From an uncultured Ruminococcus sp. (GTDB lineage: Bacteria > Bacillota > Clostridia > Oscillospirales > Ruminococcaceae): DNA of 64,000 bases. This document shows positions 54,459 through 64,000 of the stretch, one piece after another. Each line of letters begins with the position of its first letter. The first letter of the stretch is position 1. Location of the stretch: positions 1 through 64,000 of the forward strand of contig CANOIR010000005.1 of assembly GCA_947566125.1 (NCBI GenBank), in the 5' to 3' direction. Made by a program: the position numbers and the translations under genes. Under the pieces are notes generated by a model that was given only the letters and a program-made list of their open reading frames with translations, was not told the origin of the DNA and searched no databases.

Positions 54459-54558
54459 TTACGTTATGATACAAAAATCAGATGTCGGGATGTTTTTTAT
54501 AAAATTAAAATTTATATAAAACGATTTTATTTAAAATTTAAATTAAAAAATGCGATTA

Positions 54559-57186
54559 TTACTTGTTCTTGATTGCAGCCTGAGCAGCAGCCAGTCTTGC
54601 GATCGGAACACGATAAGGTGAGCAAGATACATAGTCAAGACCGATCTTGTGGCAGAATTCGATAGAAGAAGGATCGCCACCATGCTCGCCGCAGATACCT
54701 ACGTGGAGGTTTGGATTAACTGGCTTGCCCAGTTCGATAGCCATCTTCATCAGCTTACCTACACCTACCTGATCCAGTCTTGCAAATGGATCAGACTCGT
54801 AAATCTTGTTTTCATAATAAGAAGTAAGGAACTTACCAGCATCATCACGTGAGAAGCCAAATGTCATCTGTGTAAGGTCGTTTGTACCGAAGCAGAAGAA
54901 GTCAGCATCCTTTGCGATTTCGTCAGCTGTAAGAGCAGCTCTTGGGATTTCGATCATTGTACCTACCTGGTACTTCAGATCTACACCAGCTGCTGCGATT
55001 TCAGCATCAGCAGTTGCTACAACGCTCTTCTTAACGAACAGCATTTCCTTGTCTTCGCCAACCAGTGGGATCATGATCTCAGGAACTACATTCCAATCCG
55101 GATGAGCAGCCTTAACTTCGATTGCTGCACGGATAACTGCCTTTGTCTGCATTACTGCAATTTCCGGATATGTTACTGCCAGACGGCATCCACGGTGACC
55201 CATCATTGGGTTGAATTCGTGGAGAGAAGAGATGATGTTCTTGATAGACTCAACAGATTTACCCTGTGCATCTGCAAGAAGCTTAATATCCTCTTCTTCT
55301 GTAGGAACGAATTCGTGAAGCGGAGGATCCAGGAAACGGATAGTTACTGGACAGCCTTCCAGAGCTTCATAAAGTGCCTTGAAGTCGCTCTGCTGCATTG
55401 GGAGGATCTTCTCGAGTGCTGCTTCACGTTCTTCAACAGTTTCAGAACAAATCATTTCACGGAATGCATCAATTCTGCCTTCACCAAAGAACATATGCTC
55501 TGTACGGCAAAGACCGATACCATCAGCACCAAAGTGTCTTGCCTGCTTTGCATCCTTAGGAGTATCAGCATTTGTACGAACGCCAAGCTTCTTGTACTTA
55601 TCAGACCATTCCATGATCTTGCCGAAGTAACCACTGTCTGTGTTTGCAGGTACAGTTGGGATAGCTTCGCCATAAATGTTACCTGTTGTACCATCAAGAG
55701 AAATATAATCACCTTCAACATAAGTCTTGCCAGCAAGCTCGAACTTCTTGTTTGCTTCGTCCATCTTGATAGCACCGCAGCCAGATACACAGCAAGTACC
55801 CATACCACGAGCAACAACGGCAGCGTGAGATGTCATACCGCCACGTACAGTCAGGATACCCTGAGCTGCAACCATGCCTTCGATATCTTCAGGAGATGTT
55901 TCAAGACGAACCAGAACAACCTTTTCGCCCTTTGCAGCCCATTCCTTAGCATCGTCAGCTGTAAATACAACCTTACCGCAAGCAGCACCAGGAGATGCAG
56001 CAAGTGCAGATGCAACTGGAACAGCCTTCTTAAGAGCAGCAGCATCGAACTGTGGGTGAAGAAGAGCATCAAGTGACTTAGCATCAATCTGCATAAGAGC
56101 TTCTTCTTCTGTGATCATGCCTTCTTCTACCAGATCACAAGCGATCTTGATAGCAGCAGCAGCTGTTCTCTTACCATTTCTTGTCTGGAGCATATAGAGT
56201 TTCTTATCTTCGATTGTGAATTCCATATCCTGCATATCTCTGTAGTGATTTTCCAGAGTATTGCAGATGTTTGTGAACTGCTCGTAAACTTCAGGCATTG
56301 TATCAGCGAGCTGCTGAATTGGCTGAGGAGTACGTACACCAGCAACAACGTCTTCACCCTGTGCGTTCATAAGGAATTCGCCCATGAGCTTCTTTTCACC
56401 TGTAGCAGGGTTTCTTGTAAATGCAACACCTGTACCGGATGTATCACCCATGTTACCAAATGCCATCATCTGTACGTTTACAGCTGTACCCCAAGAATAA
56501 GGAATATCATTCATCATTCTGTATACGTTAGCTCTTGGGTTATCCCAGCTTCTGAATACGGCTTCAACAGCACCCATCAGCTGTTCTACAGGATCAGTTG
56601 GGAAGTCCTTACCGATCTTGGACTTGTACTCATCCTTGAACTGCTCAGCCAGGATCTTCAGGTCTTCTGCTGTCAGGTCAACGTCCTGAGTTACGCCACG
56701 CTCTTCCTTCATCTTGTCGATAAGCTCTTCAAAGTACTTCTTACCAACTTCCATAACTACGTCAGAATACATCTGGATGAATCTTCTGTAGCAGTCACGA
56801 GCCCAACGTTCATTACCGGACTTAGCAGCCATTACTTCAACAACATCTTCGTTAAGACCAAGGTTAAGGATTGTATCCATCATGCCTGGCATTGATGCTC
56901 TTGCACCTGAACGTACAGATACCAGAAGAGGATTTTCCTTATCACCGAACTTCTTGCCAGTGATTTCTTCCATCTTGCCGATGTATTCCATGATCTGAGC
57001 CTTGATCTCATCATTGATCTTACGGCCATCTTCATAATACTGTGTGCAAGCCTCTGTGGAAATTGTAAAGCCCTGCGGTACCGGCAGACCCAGACCTGTC
57101 ATTTCAGCCAGGTTTGCACCCTTACCGCCGAGAAGCTCTCTCATTGTTGCGTTACCTTCTGTGAACAAATAAACATACTTCTTCAT
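54559..57186 (-). CDS. ppdK: Pyruvate, phosphate dikinase
   Basis: 875 aa, full length. Interconverts pyruvate, ATP and phosphate with PEP, AMP and pyrophosphate; in anaerobes it often runs in the glycolytic direction. ATP-grasp N-terminal domain begins LLGGKGANLAEMTGLGLPVP. The swivelling phosphohistidine domain has GGMTSHAAVVARGMGTCCVSG (catalytic His). The C-terminal PEP barrel holds CGEHGGDPSSIEFCHKIG with the catalytic Cys. Start ATG 57186 behind CTGGAGG, overlapping the stop of a short upstream ORF. Codon choice is strongly biased, as in highly expressed genes. Confidence 0.98.
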   Translation of the reverse strand: MKKYVYLFTEGNATMRELLGGKGANLAEMTGLGLPVPQGFTISTEACTQYYEDGRKINDEIKAQIMEYIGKMEEITGKKFGDKENPLLVSVRSGARASMPGMMDTILNLGLNEDVVEVMAAKSGNERWARDCYRRFIQMYSDVVMEVGKKYFEELIDKMKEERGVTQDVDLTAEDLKILAEQFKDEYKSKIGKDFPTDPVEQLMGAVEAVFRSWDNPRANVYRMMNDIPYSWGTAVNVQMMAFGNMGDTSGTGVAFTRNPATGEKKLMGEFLMNAQGEDVVAGVRTPQPIQQLADTMPEVYEQFTNICNTLENHYRDMQDMEFTIEDKKLYMLQTRNGKRTAAAAIKIACDLVEEGMITEEEALMQIDAKSLDALLHPQFDAAALKKAVPVASALAASPGAACGKVVFTADDAKEWAAKGEKVVLVRLETSPEDIEGMVAAQGILTVRGGMTSHAAVVARGMGTCCVSGCGAIKMDEANKKFELAGKTYVEGDYISLDGTTGNIYGEAIPTVPANTDSGYFGKIMEWSDKYKKLGVRTNADTPKDAKQARHFGADGIGLCRTEHMFFGEGRIDAFREMICSETVEEREAALEKILPMQQSDFKALYEALEGCPVTIRFLDPPLHEFVPTEEEDIKLLADAQGKSVESIKNIISSLHEFNPMMGHRGCRLAVTYPEIAVMQTKAVIRAAIEVKAAHPDWNVVPEIMIPLVGEDKEMLFVKKSVVATADAEIAAAGVDLKYQVGTMIEIPRAALTADEIAKDADFFCFGTNDLTQMTFGFSRDDAGKFLTSYYENKIYESDPFARLDQVGVGKLMKMAIELGKPVNPNLHVGICGEHGGDPSSIEFCHKIGLDYVSCSPYRVPIARLAAAQAAIKNK

Positions 57187-57272
57187 TTCGAGTTATACCT
57201 CCAGTTTTTTATCGTTGTAACTGGAATTGCCGTCCGTGGTATGTCCGGAAAGCAGGGGCAGAGGTCGCACAT
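57183..57272 (-). CDS. Possible 29-aa Cys-rich leader ORF overlapping ppdK
   Basis: An ATG at 57272, preceded by GTAGGGAT, opens a frame whose peptide begins MCDLCPCFPDIPRTAIPVT. It ends with a TGA that overlaps the ppdK ATG (ATGA). It lies wholly inside the ppdK transcript downstream of the likely promoter. The C-x2-C-x-C start and the exact overlap suggest a translated leader or coupling ORF, but there is no homologue knowledge. The RNA also contains a CCAGTT/AACTGG hairpin next to the ppdK ribosome binding site. Confidence 0.35.
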   Translation of the reverse strand: MCDLCPCFPDIPRTAIPVTTIKNWRYNSK

Positions 57273-57299
57273 ATCCCTACCCAAACCAGTCGTATTCTT

Positions 57300-57308
57300 A
57301 TTATAACA
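57300..57308 (-). promoter_or_regulatory. Likely ppdK promoter (extended -10)
   Basis: Minus strand TGTTATAAT (57308-57300): a TATAAT with the TGN extension. The -35 at 17 bp (TAGTAA) is poor. A transcript from here has a leader of about 110 bases including the leader ORF. Confidence 0.5.
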
Positions 57309-57413
57309 TATTACACCAGAAATTACTATACCTTTTTTCAAAAAAAATTTCCATTGTTTTTTTAGCAACTTGTACAAAAATTACAATTTATGCAAGTTTT
57401 TAAAAAATAGCTC

Positions 57414-57441
57414 TTGAAAAATCTTTTAAAATTTGTAATAA
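57414..57441 (+). promoter_or_regulatory. Weak candidate promoter of glmU
   Basis: TTGAAA at 57414-57419 and TAATAA at 57436-57441, 16-bp spacer, about 100 bases before glmU. A second TATAAT at 57516-57521 has no well-spaced -35. Confidence 0.3.
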
Positions 57442-57550
57442 TATAAGTGTATTGCTTTTTGATATTGATCTTGATCTTAATAAAAAAGTTGATAACTAAT
57501 GCAGGTGATTTAATTTATAATATAAATAGAATAGAGAGGACTTTAAAATT

Positions 57551-58969
57551 ATGAATAAAGCTGTTATTCTTGCCGGCGGACACGGCAAACGTATGAAAGC
57601 CGATATACCTAAACCTATGTTGGAAATTCTTGATGTTCCTATGCTTGGTTGGGTAACACGTGCTTGTGAAAATGCAGAGGTATCAGATATTTGCGTAATA
57701 ACCGGCTACAAGGCTGAATATATTGAACATTATCTTAACGGCAAATATGAAACCGCTTTGCAGTCAGAACGCCTTGGCACAGGACACGCTGTAATGCAGG
57801 CAGAGCATTTTCTAAAAAAAGATATAAGCGGAAATACACTTATTCTTTGCGGTGATGCACCATTTATGGATGCTGAAACCATAAAGAATGCACTGGAACT
57901 TCATAAAGCACAGAATAACTCTGTTACTGTTATAACTGCTGAACTTGAAAAGCCTTATGGATATGGAAGAATAGTTCGTAGTGAGAGCGATGGAATTGCC
58001 GAAATAGTTGAAGAAAAAGACGCAACTCCTGTTCAGAAAAAAATAAAAGAAGTAAATTCCGGAGCATATTGGTTTAAGACGGCTGATCTTTTGGAATTTT
58101 TATCAAAACTCACACCTCAGAATGCTCAGGGTGAATATTATCTTACCGATACAATAAGCATTGCAATTTCTTGCGGTAAGAGAGCCGGTGTTTATCTTAC
58201 AGAAAATACAGATGTTATACTTGGTGCCAATACAAGAAAGGATCTTTTGAATCTGCGTGAAAATGCAAGACATAAGATACTTGAAAAGCATATGGACGGC
58301 GGTGTTGACTTTATTAGTACTGATGGCGTTATAATAGGAATGGACGTTGAGATAGAACCGGCAACTGTTATACAGCCGGGAACTATTTTAAAGGGTAAAA
58401 CAAAGATTGGTTCTCACAGCAAGATTGGTCCAAACTGCTTGATTGATAATACTATTATAGGTCAGCATTGCAAATTAAATGCTGTACAGGCTTATGATTC
58501 TGTTATTGAAGATAATGTAAAAATCGGACCGTTTGTACATATTCGTCCAAATTCTCATATAAAGAGCGGTGTTAAAATAGGCGATTTCGTAGAAGTGAAG
58601 AACTCTGTTATAGGTGAGCAGACTTCTATTGCACATCTCACATATGTAGGCGATAGTGATGTTGGTAGGAAGGTAAACTTTGGTTGCGGCACTGTTACTG
58701 TAAATTATGATGGTGTAAGCAAGGAAAGATGTGTTATAGGTGACAGCTGTTTTATTGGCTGCAATACAAATCTCATCGCTCCTGTAAAACTTGGCAACGG
58801 AGTGTACACAGCAGCAGGTTCAACTATTACAAAAGATGTTCCTGATTATGCACTGGCTGTTGAAAGAGGTCAGATGAAAGTGAAAGAAGGCTATAGTCTT
58901 AGAAAGCTTAAGACAAGAATTTTTTCAGATAAAGATAAGGAAAAAGATAAGGATAATAAGAACAAATAA
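57551..58969 (+). CDS. glmU: Bifunctional GlmU: glucosamine-1-P acetyltransferase / UDP-GlcNAc pyrophosphorylase
   Basis: 472 aa. Makes UDP-GlcNAc, precursor of peptidoglycan. The uridyltransferase domain (1-230) opens with LAGGHGKRMKADIPKPM, has LGTGHAVMQAE and CGDAPF. The C-terminal left-handed beta-helix (250-450) repeats hexapeptides (IGSHSKIGPNCLIDNTIIG, VKIGPFVHIRPNSHI), with the acetyltransfer His expected in HLTYVGDSDVG. The motif has GGHGKR where most GlmU have AAGxGTR, but the fold is otherwise canonical. The Lys-rich end is family-variable. Confidence 0.95.
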   Translation: MNKAVILAGGHGKRMKADIPKPMLEILDVPMLGWVTRACENAEVSDICVITGYKAEYIEHYLNGKYETALQSERLGTGHAVMQAEHFLKKDISGNTLILCGDAPFMDAETIKNALELHKAQNNSVTVITAELEKPYGYGRIVRSESDGIAEIVEEKDATPVQKKIKEVNSGAYWFKTADLLEFLSKLTPQNAQGEYYLTDTISIAISCGKRAGVYLTENTDVILGANTRKDLLNLRENARHKILEKHMDGGVDFISTDGVIIGMDVEIEPATVIQPGTILKGKTKIGSHSKIGPNCLIDNTIIGQHCKLNAVQAYDSVIEDNVKIGPFVHIRPNSHIKSGVKIGDFVEVKNSVIGEQTSIAHLTYVGDSDVGRKVNFGCGTVTVNYDGVSKERCVIGDSCFIGCNTNLIAPVKLGNGVYTAAGSTITKDVPDYALAVERGQMKVKEGYSLRKLKTRIFSDKDKEKDKDNKNK

Positions 58970-58978
58970 AAAATTCAA

Positions 58979-59013
58979 ATCATGCGGTGCTGTTTAGTTC
59001 AGTGCCGCATGAT
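58979..59013 (+). other. Hairpin between glmU and pth
   Basis: A 14-bp stem (ATCATGCGGTGCTG with CAGTGCCGCATGAT, two mismatched or wobble positions) and loop TTTAGTT. No T run follows, so it likely tunes rather than ends read-through into pth. Confidence 0.6.
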
Positions 59014-59032
59014 GTAGGTTAAGAGGTAAATT

Positions 59033-59665
59033 ATGAGTATTTTTGATATTTTTAAATCGATTGAAAATGAACGCAGTGCCAATACTTCCGGCAAAATTTC
59101 ATGGATAGTAGCAGGTCTTGGAAATCCTGGACTTGCATATGCAAATACAAGACATAACGCAGGATTTATGGGACTTGATAAGCTTGCTGAAATGAATAAC
59201 ATAGATATAAATATAAAGAAATTCAAAGGCGACTGCGGTGATGGCATGATAGGTTCGGAGAGGTGTTTGCTTATAAAGCCGGGAACATTTATGAATCTAA
59301 GCGGTGAAGCAATATCAGCAGCGGCAGATTTCTACAAAATTCCACCTGAAAAAGTTGTTATAATGTATGATGACATAACACTTTCGCCAGGAAAACTCAG
59401 AATAAGACGAAAGGGCAGTGCCGGCGGTCATAATGGCATGAAGAGTATCATAGCATTGCTTGGCACAGATGAATTTCCAAGAGTTCGTATAGGCGTTGGT
59501 GCCAAGCCACGTCCAGACTATGACCTTGCCGATTGGGTACTCAGCAAATTTTCAGACGAAGATAAAGAGCTTTTAACACCTGTACTTGAAAATGCTGCAA
59601 AAGCGGCAAAACTTATAGTTCAGTGCAAAATAGATGAGGCTATGAATAGATACAGCAGCAAATAA
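59033..59665 (+). CDS. pth: Peptidyl-tRNA hydrolase
   Basis: 210 aa. Recycles prematurely released peptidyl-tRNA. The core begins WIVAGLGNPGLAYANTRHNAGF with the catalytic His. KPGTFMNLSGEA, YDDITLSPGKLRIRRKGSAGGHNGMKSI and RVRIGVGAKP follow. About 22 extra N-terminal residues precede the usual start. ATG 59033 with AAGAGG upstream supports the extension. The gene order glmU-pth-mfd is conserved in Firmicutes. Confidence 0.97.
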   Translation: MSIFDIFKSIENERSANTSGKISWIVAGLGNPGLAYANTRHNAGFMGLDKLAEMNNIDINIKKFKGDCGDGMIGSERCLLIKPGTFMNLSGEAISAAADFYKIPPEKVVIMYDDITLSPGKLRIRRKGSAGGHNGMKSIIALLGTDEFPRVRIGVGAKPRPDYDLADWVLSKFSDEDKELLTPVLENAAKAAKLIVQCKIDEAMNRYSSK

Positions 59666-59730
59666 ATTTAATTATATTATTATATAATATATAAAATAAA
59701 TATATAAACGTTTTAAGAAAGGAGCGAAAA

Positions 59731-62700
59731 ATGAGCTTTTTTGAAAATACATTCAAATCACTTTCCGCATATAAAAGTCTTGTAAGCTGTATAGAAAACG
59801 GTATTTCTCCGGTATCTCTTACGGGATTGTCTATAGTTCACAAGGCACAGCTTGCACTTGCATTGTCCCGGTTGACAAATAAACCGGTACTGGTAATATC
59901 TCCGGATGAAAATGAGGCTATGCGTGTTTGTAGTGATATAAATAATATGTGTCCATCGGAAGATACAACGTCATCAGTTCTTTTTCCTGCAAGAGAGCTT
60001 GTTTTAGCTCCTATAGAAGGCATTTCGGGAGAATTTGTATGTGCCAGACTATCGGCGCTCTCTGCTGTGGTGAATAATTCCTGCAAAGTAGTTTCTGCAT
60101 CTATAGAAGCGGTAATGCAGCCGGTTATACCAAAAAATCAGCTTGAAAATGCAACAATGCATCTTGCAGTCAATGATACAATTGAGATCCATGAGCTTAC
60201 AAGGAAGCTTATTGCTATTGGGTATGTTCGTGCAGATACTGTTGAAGGTCAAGGTCAGTTTGCGGTTCGTGGTGCTATTATAGATATTTTTCCGCCTCAG
60301 GCACAGAATCCTGTCAGAATGGAGCTTTGGGGTGATGAAATAGACACTATTTCAGAATTCAGCACTGAAAGCCAAAGACGTATAACATCATTGGCAAGTA
60401 TAATTATTCCGCCTGTAAAAGAAGTAATATGTGACTCTATTGAGCTTGCTGAAAAAATAGATTCTGTATCCAGTACATTGCGTGGAAAGCGTGCAGCTGC
60501 TGTAAAAGAAGTTTTAAAAAGTGATGCTGATATGCTGCGAGATGGATTATTGCTCAGCAATATAGATAAGTATATACCGATTATTTATGATAAACTGCCG
60601 CTTATTTTTGAGTATGATTTCGGCATTGTTATATTCAATGAGTTTTCAGGCTGTACGGGCAGTTCCAATAATATTTCTGCAAGATATCAAGAAGATCTAA
60701 AAATCATGCTTGAAGAAGGTGCTATTTGCAGTAAACTTACGGGACATATGGTGGAAATGCCTGTTATTCAAAATGAGGCAGAGAAAAGCGGTTTTTGTGT
60801 ATATGCCAGCAATTTTTTACAGGGCGGCGAGCATATCAGTTTCAAAAAACTTTTATCCATTGATGCCTATCAATCTGCACCTTGGGGTGGAGAAATGCGT
60901 CAGCTTATAGAAGATCTTCAGGAATTTTGTGAAATGGGATACTGCATTATGCTTGCAGCAGGAAGTGAAAAAACATTACCTATTATAAAAAGCGACATTG
61001 AAAAAGGCGGCTTTTCATGCAGCATTGCAAATGATGATTCTACATGGAAAAAAGGTCATATTTACATTATGACCGGCAGTTTTTCAAGTGGTTTTTCATA
61101 TCCTGAAATCAAGACTGCTCTTATAACTCAGGCAAAGGCTCTTCGCTCAAAAAGCCGTAAACCAAAGGCAGCTCCCGGAAAAGAGCTTCGTTCTCTGGCG
61201 GATCTTGAAAAGGGTGATCTTGTAGTTCATGCACTTCACGGAATAGGCAGATTTGCAGGAATAAAGAAACTTTGTCTTGAAGATATAACTAAAGATTACA
61301 TAATGATACAATATGCAGGCAATGAAAATCTCTATGTGCCCGTTACTCAAATGGATCTTGTATCAAAATATATTGGCTCAAGAGATGACAGCGGAGTTAA
61401 ACTTCACAGACTGTCATCTCCGGAATGGCAGAAGACACGCAGCAATGTAAAACGTGCTGTAAAAGATATGGCAAAGGAGCTTACTGCACTTTATGCAAAG
61501 CGAGAGCAAGCCAAGGGAATTGCTTTTGAAGCTGACGATGATGTTCAAAAAGAATTTGAACAGAGATTCCCATATATTGAAACTGATGATCAGCTTAATG
61601 CTATCGAAGAAATCAAAGCGGATATGGAAAAAAGTCGTCCTATGGACAGACTGCTTTGCGGTGATGTTGGCTTTGGAAAGACTGAAGTCGCACTTAGGGC
61701 AGCTATGAAATGCGTTCTTAGCGGCAAACAGTGTGCTATATTAGTTCCGACTACAGTTTTGGCAATGCAGCATTATCAAACAGCTGTAAGAAGATTTGAA
61801 GCCTTTCCGGTAAATATTGAGCTTTTATCACGTTTTAGAACACCAAAGCAGCAAAAAGAAGCCATAGAGCGAATGAAAAAAGGTACGGCAGATATTGTAA
61901 TTGGTACACATAGAATAGTTCAAAAGGATGTTGAATTCAAAAACCTTGGACTTGCTATAATAGATGAAGAACAGCGGTTTGGTGTTGCACATAAAGAAAA
62001 ATTCAAAGAGATGTTTTCGGGCGTGGATGTGCTTACTCTTTCTGCAACGCCTATTCCACGTACTTTAAATATGGCAATGAGCGGCATACGTGATATGTCC
62101 GTTATTGCAGAAGCACCTCAGGACAGACATCCTGTACAGACTTATGTTATGGAATATAATTTTGGCGTTATTATTGGTGCTATTGAACGTGAACTAAGAC
62201 GTGGCGGTCAGGTTTATTATATTCACAATAGGGTAGATACTATTGAATATACTGCATCTAAAATAAGACAGGCACTGCCGAACGCAAGAATCGGAGTGGC
62301 TCATGGAAAAATGGTCGAAACCGAAATGTCCGAAATATGGAGGCAGTTGGTTGAACAGGAAATAGATGTGCTTGTATGTACTACTATTATAGAAACGGGT
62401 GTTGATGTTTCAAATGTCAATACTATCATTCTGGAAAATGCAGATTACTTTGGACTTTCACAGCTCTACCAGCTAAGAGGAAGAGTTGGCAGAGGCAGCA
62501 GACGTGCATATGCTTATTTCACTTTTAAAAGGGATAAATCGATTTCTGAAGTTTCAGCCAAGCGTCTTGCTGCAATGAGAGAATTTACACAATTCGGCAG
62601 CGGATTCCAAATTGCATTGCGTGATCTTGAGATAAGAGGAGCAGGCAGTATTTTAGGCGGAAGGCAGCACGGTCATATGGAAGCTGTTGGATATGATATG

Positions 62701-63189
62701 TATCTTAAACTTCTTGGCGAGGCTATTGCGGAAGAACGTGGTGAAAAGCCAGAGAAAGCTGCTGAATGCGTTGTTGACGTTCAGATAAATGCACATATTC
62801 CGGAAGATTATATAGAAAGCCTGAGCCAGCGACTTTCGATGTACAGAAAAATTGCGGCAATCGAATCTGAAGAAGATAAGCTTGATTTGCTTGATGAGCT
62901 GATTGACCGTTATGGTGATCCTCCGGCTGAAATAATGGGACTTATTTGGGTATCACTTCTTAGAAATCGTGCGGCAAAGCTTGGCATTACAGAGATAAAT
63001 CAACGCAGTGACAGAATTTATTTCTATATAACAAGTCCATCACAGGAACAGGTAACAGCTCTTGCTTCGGAATTTCGTGGAAAAATAATATTTAACAGCC
63101 TGAAAAAGCCTTATATTGGAGTTGGCGTACCTAAAAAAATGAAACCTCTTGAACTTATTCAAAAGGTTATCGAAATTATGGAAATTTAG
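59731..63189 (+). CDS. mfd: Transcription-repair coupling factor
   Basis: 1152 aa, full length. Removes stalled RNA polymerase and recruits UvrA. The N-terminal UvrB-like module (1-340) is followed by the RNA polymerase-interaction domain ([20 protein letters not shown]). The RecG-like translocase has Walker [18 protein letters not shown], Walker [11 protein letters not shown], motif [15 protein letters not shown] and motif [19 protein letters not shown]. The TRCF C-terminal domain ends the protein. ATG 59731 behind AAAGGAGCG. No clear terminator follows. Confidence 0.98.
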   Translation: MSFFENTFKSLSAYKSLVSCIENGISPVSLTGLSIVHKAQLALALSRLTNKPVLVISPDENEAMRVCSDINNMCPSEDTTSSVLFPARELVLAPIEGISGEFVCARLSALSAVVNNSCKVVSASIEAVMQPVIPKNQLENATMHLAVNDTIEIHELTRKLIAIGYVRADTVEGQGQFAVRGAIIDIFPPQAQNPVRMELWGDEIDTISEFSTESQRRITSLASIIIPPVKEVICDSIELAEKIDSVSSTLRGKRAAAVKEVLKSDADMLRDGLLLSNIDKYIPIIYDKLPLIFEYDFGIVIFNEFSGCTGSSNNISARYQEDLKIMLEEGAICSKLTGHMVEMPVIQNEAEKSGFCVYASNFLQGGEHISFKKLLSIDAYQSAPWGGEMRQLIEDLQEFCEMGYCIMLAAGSEKTLPIIKSDIEKGGFSCSIANDDSTWKKGHIYIMTGSFSSGFSYPEIKTALITQAKALRSKSRKPKAAPGKELRSLADLEKGDLVVHALHGIGRFAGIKKLCLEDITKDYIMIQYAGNENLYVPVTQMDLVSKYIGSRDDSGVKLHRLSSPEWQKTRSNVKRAVKDMAKELTALYAKREQAKGIAFEADDDVQKEFEQRFPYIETDDQLNAIEEIKADMEKSRPMDRLLCGDVGFGKTEVALRAAMKCVLSGKQCAILVPTTVLAMQHYQTAVRRFEAFPVNIELLSRFRTPKQQKEAIERMKKGTADIVIGTHRIVQKDVEFKNLGLAIIDEEQRFGVAHKEKFKEMFSGVDVLTLSATPIPRTLNMAMSGIRDMSVIAEAPQDRHPVQTYVMEYNFGVIIGAIERELRRGGQVYYIHNRVDTIEYTASKIRQALPNARIGVAHGKMVETEMSEIWRQLVEQEIDVLVCTTIIETGVDVSNVNTIILENADYFGLSQLYQLRGRVGRGSRRAYAYFTFKRDKSISEVSAKRLAAMREFTQFGSGFQIALRDLEIRGAGSILGGRQHGHMEAVGYDMYLKLLGEAIAEERGEKPEKAAECVVDVQINAHIPEDYIESLSQRLSMYRKIAAIESEEDKLDLLDELIDRYGDPPAEIMGLIWVSLLRNRAAKLGITEINQRSDRIYFYITSPSQEQVTALASEFRGKIIFNSLKKPYIGVGVPKKMKPLELIQKVIEIMEI

Positions 63190-63256
63190 AAGATTTGAAG
63201 AATTAGAAAATTTAAATGGTAATTTTTCGACCGTCTTTTTTTGTGCAAAATAACAG

Positions 63257-63285
63257 TGGACATTATTTTTAAATTGTGTTATAAT
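63257..63285 (+). promoter_or_regulatory. Promoter of the secreted protein at the right edge
   Basis: TGGACA at 63257-63262 and TATAAT at 63280-63285 with a 17-bp spacer, about 60 bases before the start codon. Confidence 0.65.
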
Positions 63286-63347
63286 AATTTAAATAATAGG
63301 TTAGCTATAACTTGTTACGAGTTTAAATACACAAAGGAGTATGCAAA

Positions 63348-64000
63348 ATGAATGTTTTTAAGAAAACTCTGATTACTCTAACAGTAGCTGCTTCAATGAG
63401 TGCTTTCACTGTTGTACCTTTTTCTGCTTATGCGGCTGAAAAGATACTTACACCTGCTGAAAATGCACCTTATACTATACTTATGGGAATAAATGCAGAT
63501 AAGGAATTATGGGAGCAGAAGGACGGAAATTATAAAACGTTTTCTGAAGACGGTGATTTCATTCTTTATTATACATTCCTTACAGGCGGAAGCAGTATAA
63601 ATGAATTGATATTGGAAACAGATTTAAAAGCAGAACAATTTCCAAACGCTAAAATAACGATTGATAAAATCACTGTTGTTGATTCGGTAGGTTTATCAAC
63701 AGATGTTCCTTATGATGCCTCTAAAGCTGTTCAATCTGTAACTTCAAATGGCACTATTACACTTAGAGTATTGACAGCATTTTCACCGGCTGCAAATGCT
63801 ATCAGCAATAGTTTGCCGGTAAGTGCGGCAGCAGGCGATAATTTGATGGTGACTGCCAGCGTTTCCGGTGTTTCATCTAATTCTGGAATAGATACATCTG
63901 TACCGAATGATTCCAGTAATATTGTAACAACTGTGAATTCTGAAACAGAAAATGCGGTTCAGACGGGCGCAAATTCTATAACAGGAACTGTATCTCAGAC
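63348..64000 (+). CDS. Secreted protein, partial (possible cellulosome-type component)
   Basis: At least 217 residues, running off the right edge. ATG 63348 lies eight bases after AAAGGAG; an upstream ATG at 63341 is out of frame. A clear signal peptide (MNVFKKTLITLTVAASMSAF, cleavage after AYA) is followed by a beta-rich domain of about 130 residues (FILYYTFLTGGSSINELILE). Near residue 175 a Ser/Thr/Asn-rich linker begins. This layout (exported domain plus linker) is typical of extracellular enzymes or binding proteins of ruminococci that end in a dockerin or cohesin. That ending would lie outside the window, so it is only a guess. Confidence 0.75.
   Translation, partial: MNVFKKTLITLTVAASMSAFTVVPFSAYAAEKILTPAENAPYTILMGINADKELWEQKDGNYKTFSEDGDFILYYTFLTGGSSINELILETDLKAEQFPNAKITIDKITVVDSVGLSTDVPYDASKAVQSVTSNGTITLRVLTAFSPAANAISNSLPVSAAAGDNLMVTASVSGVSSNSGIDTSVPNDSSNIVTTVNSETENAVQTGANSITGTVSQ

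Larger units (their letters stand above)
53706..54558. other. Gene-free 850-bp region with inverted structured repeats
   Basis: No supportable ORF. It contains a 23-base exact direct repeat (53704-53726 and 53917-53939), two diverged copies of a roughly 250-bp element in inverted orientation, about 150 bp of unique AT-rich sequence between them (53986-54135), and a terminator (54414-54458). Confidence 0.8.

Noticed and set aside
54117-54469. Small ORFs across the right structured repeat
   Set aside because: They read through hairpins and A/T runs, the equivalent frame is broken in the left copy, and no ribosome binding site is seen.
55102-56076. 324-aa plus-strand ORF within ppdK
   Set aside because: Cys/Ser/Phe-rich antisense shadow of the highly biased ppdK gene; no start signal and no recognisable domain.

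Overview
The window is low-GC, Gram-positive chromosomal DNA from an anaerobic, spore-forming member of the Clostridia, most likely Ruminococcus or a close relative (Oscillospiraceae). The reasons are: strong AGGAGG ribosome binding sites; many TTGACA-17-TATAAT promoters; a CIRCE/HrcA heat-shock operon; spoVS, spoIID and other SpoIID-like genes; pyruvate phosphate dikinase; and a secreted SGNH esterase ending in a two-repeat type I dockerin, the mark of cellulosome or amylosome builders. The species call is inference.

Layout. 1-6.9 kb (minus strand) is the head end of a prophage or prophage-like element: terminase small and large subunits, portal, major capsid, prohead protease, small connector/tail proteins and a baseplate-hub-like gene that runs off the left edge. 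7.3-13.2 kb holds a small beta-rich protein gene and then hrcA-grpE-dnaK-dnaJ. 13.4-20.9 kb (plus) carries the dockerin esterase, an HtrA protease, a GH25 lysozyme, manA, a ROK glucokinase and purA. 21.0-27.2 kb (minus) is a one-carbon operon: ung-metF-metH activation domain-metH core-AI-2E family permease. 27.7-30.0 kb is secDF. 30.2-32.9 kb (minus) has a CNNM/CorC protein, spoVS, ymdB and an apparent free-standing small RNA. 33.1-36.2 kb (plus) has a DUF378 protein and a three-gene set rich in peptidoglycan-binding modules, including a SpoIID-like enhancer. 36.2-47.5 kb (minus) runs citrate synthase, lipoprotein, response regulator, histidine kinase, DUF1385, prmC, two paralogous glycosyltransferases, rimO, pgsA. 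47.6-53.7 kb (plus) has spoIID, a coiled-coil protein with a third glycosyltransferase, recA-recX and glyS. 53.7-54.5 kb is gene-free and holds two inverted copies of a structured repeat. 54.6-57.3 kb (minus) is ppdK with an overlapping leader ORF. 57.5-63.2 kb (plus) is glmU-pth-mfd. A secreted protein gene runs off the right edge.

Most of the window is conserved housekeeping. The parts that deserve attention are: the compact prophage module (capsid before protease, non-ATG starts, a terminase small subunit whose N-terminus lies upstream of its first ATG); two inverted, diverged copies of a roughly 250-bp element whose hairpins differ by compensatory base changes; a promoter-to-terminator unit of about 90 nt with no ORF; a GC-rich structured island between prmC and a glycosyltransferase; a parS-like 16-mer forming the dnaJ terminator; and a Cys-rich leader ORF overlapping ppdK. 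No tRNA, rRNA, CRISPR array, integrase or transposase gene was seen. All calls were made by reading the sequence; no searches or folding programs were run.
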